DNA of 64,000 nt from positions 1 to 64,000 of the forward strand of contig NZ_RDQF01000019.1 of assembly GCF_004114425.1 (NCBI RefSeq). Direction: 5' to 3'. Positions 59,969-64,000 of this stretch are shown piece by piece. The stretch's first letter is position 1. Every line of letters starts with the position of its first letter. The notes beneath the pieces are model-generated. The model worked only from the letters and a program-made list of their open reading frames with translations, was not told where the DNA came from and did no database searches. The position numbers were made by a program, and so were the translations under genes. The stretch is from Bradyrhizobium vignae. Its GTDB lineage: Bacteria; Pseudomonadota; Alphaproteobacteria; Rhizobiales; Xanthobacteraceae.

Positions 59969-61327
59969 ATGTCCCCTTCCATGATCGAATCCATCCTCCA
60001 GTTCATGCGGCGCGACGTCACGCGCGGTGTTGTCGGGACCATCCTTCTCAAGGTTGGCAGCGGCGTGCTCGCGTTTGCATTGTTCTCGCTGGCGGCACGA
60101 ACGATGTCGCCTGATGGCTTCGGCATCTTTGCGACCTGGCTTTCGGTGGCGCAGATCGCAGCCGTCGTGGGACTGGTCGGACAGGAATCCTTGCTGGTGC
60201 GATTCCTGAACGAATATCAGGTCGGCGGCCGGCCGGACCTCACCAAAGGTGTCCTCCTGTCAAGCTTGAAGATCGCCTCGGTCGCAATGCTGGTCGTGAT
60301 CGGCGGGATCGCCGTCGCGGCGAGCGTGAGGGGCGACTGGTGGCTGCTGATCCTTGCGGTGTCCGCCTATACCGCCGTCAATGCCGGCGTGATGCTCGGC
60401 AGCCAGATCGCGCGCTCGCTGGTCAGCATTCTCATGGGCGAAGGAAATCGCGAGTTCTTCTGGCGGGTCATCGTCGTCCTGTTCCTGCTCGCGATGCTGC
60501 TCGGCCATCGGCGACTCGATCCCGCCGAACTGTTCGCGGTGATGACAATGGCCATGTCGGCAGGGCTGGTTGCGCAAATCGTTTCGATCGCGCGAGTGCT
60601 GCCGGATTTGCGCGGTACGCCGGCGCGCTCGGAGACGGCCCGCTGGCGATCGAGCGCCCTTCACTTCTGGCTCGCATCCATCCTTGAAGTCGCCAACCAG
60701 TATTTCGACGTTATTCTCGTCTACTGGATGCTGGATCCGGCCACCGCAGGAATCTATTTTGCCGCCTCGCGCCTCGCCAACATCTTCGCCATGCTGTCCG
60801 CGGCGCTGTACACGTTCGGCGCGCGCCGACTTCCTTCGCTGTATTTCAGCAAGAACCACCAGGAGTTCGAGCGGACCTTACAATTGATGGCGGAAGTGAC
60901 CGCGCTCTGCGTCATCGCCGGCCTCGCCACGATCTGGATCGGCGGCCCCTATCTCCTCAACCTGTTCGGACCTCACTTCACCGCGCAGCATTCGGCCTTG
61001 ATCGTGCTCGCAATCGGAACCGCCATCCAGGCTGCTGGCGGCCCGTCGGCTGCGATCCTGCAGCTGACCGGTCATGAGAGAATCTATGTTCCCGTCGTTG
61101 CCGCCAACGTCGCGCTGCGGCTCGTGGGATTTCTCGTCCTCATTCCCTGGCTCGGCGTGCTCGGCGCGGCGATTTCGGCCACTGTGTCGCTCGCGCTCGC
61201 GACGATCGCCCTGAACGTCCTCTGCCGCCGGCGAACCGGGGTGGATCCATCCGTTCTCGTGCTGTTGCGCTTCTCTGCATCGAGGCGCGGCACCTATGCA
61301 GTCCGCAGTGCCGACTCGCGTGACTAG
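59969..61327 (+). CDS. Oligosaccharide flippase (Wzx/MATE-like) family protein
   Basis: A 452-residue polytopic membrane protein with about 12 to 14 helices. The N-terminal SGVLAFALFSLAARTMSPDG followed by FGIFATWLSVAQIAAVVGLV is the standard polysaccharide-exporter opening, and the C-terminal half repeats the pattern (LNLFGPHFTAQHSALIVLAI). It flips lipid-linked saccharides from the inner to the outer face. The start is uncertain: 59942, 59969 and 59981 are all in frame. It shares direction with the following GT4 gene, 236 bases on. A polymerase is not seen in the window. Confidence 0.88.
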   Translation: MSPSMIESILQFMRRDVTRGVVGTILLKVGSGVLAFALFSLAARTMSPDGFGIFATWLSVAQIAAVVGLVGQESLLVRFLNEYQVGGRPDLTKGVLLSSLKIASVAMLVVIGGIAVAASVRGDWWLLILAVSAYTAVNAGVMLGSQIARSLVSILMGEGNREFFWRVIVVLFLLAMLLGHRRLDPAELFAVMTMAMSAGLVAQIVSIARVLPDLRGTPARSETARWRSSALHFWLASILEVANQYFDVILVYWMLDPATAGIYFAASRLANIFAMLSAALYTFGARRLPSLYFSKNHQEFERTLQLMAEVTALCVIAGLATIWIGGPYLLNLFGPHFTAQHSALIVLAIGTAIQAAGGPSAAILQLTGHERIYVPVVAANVALRLVGFLVLIPWLGVLGAAISATVSLALATIALNVLCRRRTGVDPSVLVLLRFSASRRGTYAVRSADSRD

Positions 61328-61463
61328 ATGTCATCACGCCGTCGTTCAGGTCCGCAGTCACGCGCCGGCAGTGCGCAAGACAGACTGGTTAACGCGCGCG
61401 CTGTGCGTCGTCCGGGAACGAGCGAAAATGCTGCGCGAACGACGTCGTAGCCATAGCCTCGCA

Positions 61464-61525
61464 TTAACTCCGTTTGTTGCTAGTCGGTGTCCACCCCGAT
61501 GGCCGCATGATAGGTACGGAGTTAA
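61464..61525. repeat. 10-base inverted repeat upstream of the GT4 gene
   Basis: TTAACTCCGT (61464-61473) and ACGGAGTTAA (61516-61525) are perfect reverse complements, 42 bases apart, in the 236-base gap before the GTG at 61564. It could be paired operator half-sites looped by a regulator, or an RNA hairpin in the leader. No known motif fits with certainty. Confidence 0.45.
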
Positions 61526-61563
61526 GAAGGTGAAGATTTCGTTTCTTTAGCGGGTCGGGATCC

Positions 61564-62739
61564 GTGCTCCATTATCAGCCGAACAAGGACTTGGGCGAGA
61601 CGAGCGCGACGGCACCCGCGCGGCCAGACGGCGGCGGGCCGAAGCTGCACGTGCTTCTCGCGCAAACTCAGGCCGAGAACGCCGGTGCGCAGGAGATCTC
61701 CCGGCTTCTCGGCGCCGGACTGACCGCTCGCGGCTACCGGGTCACCAATCTATTCTTCTTCCGCAAATCGGACTCCTTCGATGAGCCGCCCGATACGCTC
61801 TACTGCGCGCCGAGCCGACCGGGCGATCCGGTGGCGCTGCTGCGGATGCTGTGGACGCTCGGCCGCCATATCAGGACCACCAGGCCCGATGCCGTCCTGA
61901 CGTTCCAGCATTTCGGCAACGTCATCGGCGGCGGCGTCACGCGCCTCGTCAGCCGTGCACCGGTCGTCGCAAATCAGGTCTCATCCGCGCTGTCGATGAG
62001 CTGGCCGGTCCGCACCGCCGACATCGTCATGGGCAGCCTCGGCTTCTTTGACCGCATCACGCTCAATTCGCAGGATATGCAGCGCGAATACTCGCGCTAC
62101 CCCGCAGCCTACCGGTCGCGCATGGTGCATGTGCCGCACGGCTTCGACGACAAGGCCCTCACCCTGTCGAAGGAGGCTGCACGGCATGAGTTCAATCTGC
62201 CGCCGGACTGCGTCCTGCTGGGCTGCGCGGCAAGGCTGCATCCGCACAAGCGGCTCGACATGGCGATACGTCTGCTGCCGGATCAACCGTCCTGGCACCT
62301 TGCGCTTGCCGGCCAGGGAGCCGACGAGGCCCGGCTGAGGCAGCTCGCGAACGACTTGAACGTCTCGGACCGACTGCATTTGCTCGGGGAAATCGCCCCC
62401 AGCCGGATGGCGGACTTCCTGGCCTGTCTGGACGTGTTCGTATTTCCAACACAGGCCGAAACCTTCGGTCTCGCCGCGGTCGAGGCCGCGAACGCCGGGG
62501 TTCCCTCGGTCGTGACCGATCTTCCCGTCCTGCGTGAAGTGTTGTCCTACGAAGGAAGACCGACTGCACTCTTCGTCGATGCCGCCGATCACGCAAAGCT
62601 CTCCGCAGCCGTCTCCAAGCTGCTGACGGACAAACAGCTGAGCGACGAACTGCGACAAAATGCCAAGGGCCTACGATTGCGCTATTCGGTAGATGCCATG
62701 GTGGAGGAATACGGTCGAATTCTCGACCAGGTCATTTGA
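61564..62739 (+). CDS. GT4 family glycosyltransferase (second locus)
   Basis: A 391-residue GT-B transferase. The N-lobe has LHVLLAQTQAENAGAQEISR, with the AGAQ/GG-type acceptor motif; the C-lobe has LLGCAARLHPHKRLDMAIRL, LAGQGADEARLRQLANDLNV and the E-x7-E motif in FPTQAETFGLAAVEAANAGV. The GTG at 61564 lies behind GGGATCC and is tentative. It follows the flippase gene and precedes a large transferase-like gene, so it probably builds the repeat unit or head group of the same glycan. Confidence 0.88.
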   Translation: MLHYQPNKDLGETSATAPARPDGGGPKLHVLLAQTQAENAGAQEISRLLGAGLTARGYRVTNLFFFRKSDSFDEPPDTLYCAPSRPGDPVALLRMLWTLGRHIRTTRPDAVLTFQHFGNVIGGGVTRLVSRAPVVANQVSSALSMSWPVRTADIVMGSLGFFDRITLNSQDMQREYSRYPAAYRSRMVHVPHGFDDKALTLSKEAARHEFNLPPDCVLLGCAARLHPHKRLDMAIRLLPDQPSWHLALAGQGADEARLRQLANDLNVSDRLHLLGEIAPSRMADFLACLDVFVFPTQAETFGLAAVEAANAGVPSVVTDLPVLREVLSYEGRPTALFVDAADHAKLSAAVSKLLTDKQLSDELRQNAKGLRLRYSVDAMVEEYGRILDQVI

Positions 62740-62768
62740 CCTGATACGTTGAAATAGATTGGCTCGAC

Positions 62769-64000
62769 ATGATCATCGAGTTTCGCTGTGAACGCGAGTA
62801 CGCGCGCCAGTGGATGGGCCGCGAGACACTGCCGATCGACGGCCGGGACGTTCCGGTTCAAATCGAATGGACGCCAACGGCGGAGCCGCGGCCCGCGGGT
62901 CTCGATGCCCTGTTCGAGCTCGAGCGCGTGGTGCTGCACAAGGGCAGACATAGCGGCGCCAACAAGCTGAAGATCGTTCCGGAACGAACACAGGTCCGTA
63001 CCGAGACGGCCGATGTGGTCGTCGATTTTACGGGTGCCGCGCGGGATCCGGACCGCCCTGCCCGGCTGTATCTTCGGCCATTGTTCAACGGGGTTGCGGG
63101 CGAAAATGCCGCGCTCGCCGCCATTCTCGCCGGCGACCTGCCCGTGATCGACATCGTCAACGAGGTCGACGGTTCAGTCCTCGACCGCGGCCATCCATCC
63201 GGAGAAATTGCCGCAGGTCTCAGCGGCGCGCTCGAAACGGTCATGGCGCGGACCCTGACCATGGTGGCGGCGATCCTGTCGGGAAGGCCGCGTATCGTGC
63301 CGCAACTGGCGCGCCCCGCCGGACATGGCCTGCCCCGCGGACCCGTTGGCTATGTCGTGCGCGGCCTTGCCATGTCGATCGCCAAGGAAATCTATCGTCT
63401 CTGCTGCTATGCTCCGCATTGGCATATCGGATGGCGCTTCAATGACGGCGCGGGCGTCTGGCAGACCGGAGATCTGTCAGGTCCAAGCTGGAACGTTCTG
63501 GCAGATCCAGGAAACCACTTCTACGCCGATCCCTTTCCCATCACATGGCAGGGACGGACATTCGTCTTCTTCGAGGACCTCGATCACCGTGTCGGGAAAG
63601 GCATCATCTCGGCGATCGAGTTCAATGACGCGGGGCCGGTCGGCGAGGTGATGCCGGTGCTGGAGGAGCCCTGGCACCTCTCCTATCCGTTTCTGATCGA
63701 AGACGATGGCGAGCTGTGGATGATCCCGGAGAGCTCGGTCCGCGGGGACGTCGCCCTCTACAAATGCGTTCGATTTCCGGACCAATGGGAGCGATACGCG
63801 ACGCTCCTTTCCGGCCTCGAGCTGGCCGACGTCACGATCACGCGGCACAACGGCCTGCATTATCTGTTTGGCGCCTGGCGCGACGGAACGGCTGGCTATT
63901 CGGATTCGCTGGCGATTTATTGCGCCGATCGCCTCTTGGGGCCCTGGCTGCCCCACGCCAGCAATCCGGTCTTGATCGACCGTGCAAGCACGCGGCCCGC
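62769..64000 (+). CDS. Formyltransferase-like/glucosamine inositolphosphorylceramide transferase-like protein, cut by window end
   Basis: At least 410 residues are visible and no stop is reached by 64000. Residues 1-205 resemble a formyl-transferase-type N-domain (ARLYLRPLFNGVAGENAALA, DIVNEVDGSVLDRGHPSGEI). From about 210 the sequence WHIGWRFNDGAGVWQTGDLS, FYADPFPITWQGRTFVFFED and GELWMIPESS matches the N-terminal five-bladed domain seen in plant GIPC glucosamine transferases and bacterial relatives. It follows the GT4 gene by 29 bases. A glycan transfer or modification role fits the locus; the C-terminal part is needed to decide. Confidence 0.8.
   Translation, partial: MIIEFRCEREYARQWMGRETLPIDGRDVPVQIEWTPTAEPRPAGLDALFELERVVLHKGRHSGANKLKIVPERTQVRTETADVVVDFTGAARDPDRPARLYLRPLFNGVAGENAALAAILAGDLPVIDIVNEVDGSVLDRGHPSGEIAAGLSGALETVMARTLTMVAAILSGRPRIVPQLARPAGHGLPRGPVGYVVRGLAMSIAKEIYRLCCYAPHWHIGWRFNDGAGVWQTGDLSGPSWNVLADPGNHFYADPFPITWQGRTFVFFEDLDHRVGKGIISAIEFNDAGPVGEVMPVLEEPWHLSYPFLIEDDGELWMIPESSVRGDVALYKCVRFPDQWERYATLLSGLELADVTITRHNGLHYLFGAWRDGTAGYSDSLAIYCADRLLGPWLPHASNPVLIDRASTRP

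Noticed and set aside
61400..61440. GGGAACGAGC as a third EcfG promoter
   Set aside because: No CGTT-like -10 at 16-17 bases (CGAA instead).
1..64000. tRNA, rRNA, CRISPR arrays, complete insertion sequences
   Set aside because: None was recognised on either strand; no transposase-like protein is encoded by any open frame.

Overview
The window reads as a chromosomal segment of a high-GC alphaproteobacterium of the Bradyrhizobium/Nitrobacteraceae type. This rests on overall codon and GC character, a DUF3551 secreted protein, an intergenic palindromic repeat (38412-38512, with a half copy at 17402-17415) of a kind I associate with Bradyrhizobium, FDH3-type formate dehydrogenase genes, and a GGAAC-N16-CGTT promoter typical of the alphaproteobacterial general-stress sigma factor EcfG. 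No rRNA, tRNA, complete insertion sequence or CRISPR array was found.

Region 1 (1-17400) looks like an island for salvage of cyclic amides and other organic nitrogen. It holds an enolase-superfamily enzyme; a leftward operon of binding protein, permease, ATPase, Asp/Glu-racemase-superfamily enzyme and dihydropyrimidinase; a divergent GntR regulator followed by a hydantoin-racemase-like protein; two amidases; a rightward polyamine-type ABC operon; 5-hydroxyisourate hydrolase; an MFS permease; and a Rieske protein fused to a piece of a CoxM-type flavoprotein. Decayed gene ends (short-chain dehydrogenase, azoreductase, alpha/beta hydrolase) lie between the intact genes.

Region 2 (17400-22400) is a patchwork: DUF3551 protein, patatin, a broken SIR2-like gene, metallophosphoesterase with a DUF6894 protein, the 3' third of a PQQ glucose dehydrogenase gene, a GT9-like glycosyltransferase and a small conserved protein.

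Region 3 (22607-38347) is the most interesting part. Fifteen rightward genes, mostly joined by 1-4 base start/stop overlaps, encode myo-inositol-1-phosphate synthase, a histidine phosphatase, four CgeB-like glycosyltransferases and one GT4, an NDP-sugar pyrophosphorylase, a methyltransferase, a glycosidase that looks circularly permuted, a phosphopentomutase-like enzyme, two sugar epimerases, a B12-binding radical SAM enzyme and a UDP-glucuronate decarboxylase. A full EcfG-type promoter precedes the first gene, and a second site with the same -35 core precedes the eighth. There is no flippase, polymerase or exporter, so the product may be a soluble or intracellular inositol/pentose-containing glycoside made under stress.

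Region 4 (38500-55800) covers metals and formate. A TonB receptor and a NiCoT nickel/cobalt permease lie behind a perfect NikR operator (GTATGA-N16-TCATAC). Next come formate dehydrogenase alpha, beta and gamma, a Tat-targeted small protein, an HTH-TorD fusion chaperone, four DUF proteins and a lipoate/biotin-ligase-like protein on the minus strand. A divergent polyferredoxin and a WD40-cytochrome c fusion follow.

Region 5 (55800-64000) carries a Bug/TctC binding protein and then a second polysaccharide locus: CelD-type acyltransferase, FAD oxidoreductase, Wzx-like flippase, GT4 glycosyltransferase and a large glycan-transferase-like protein that runs off the window end.
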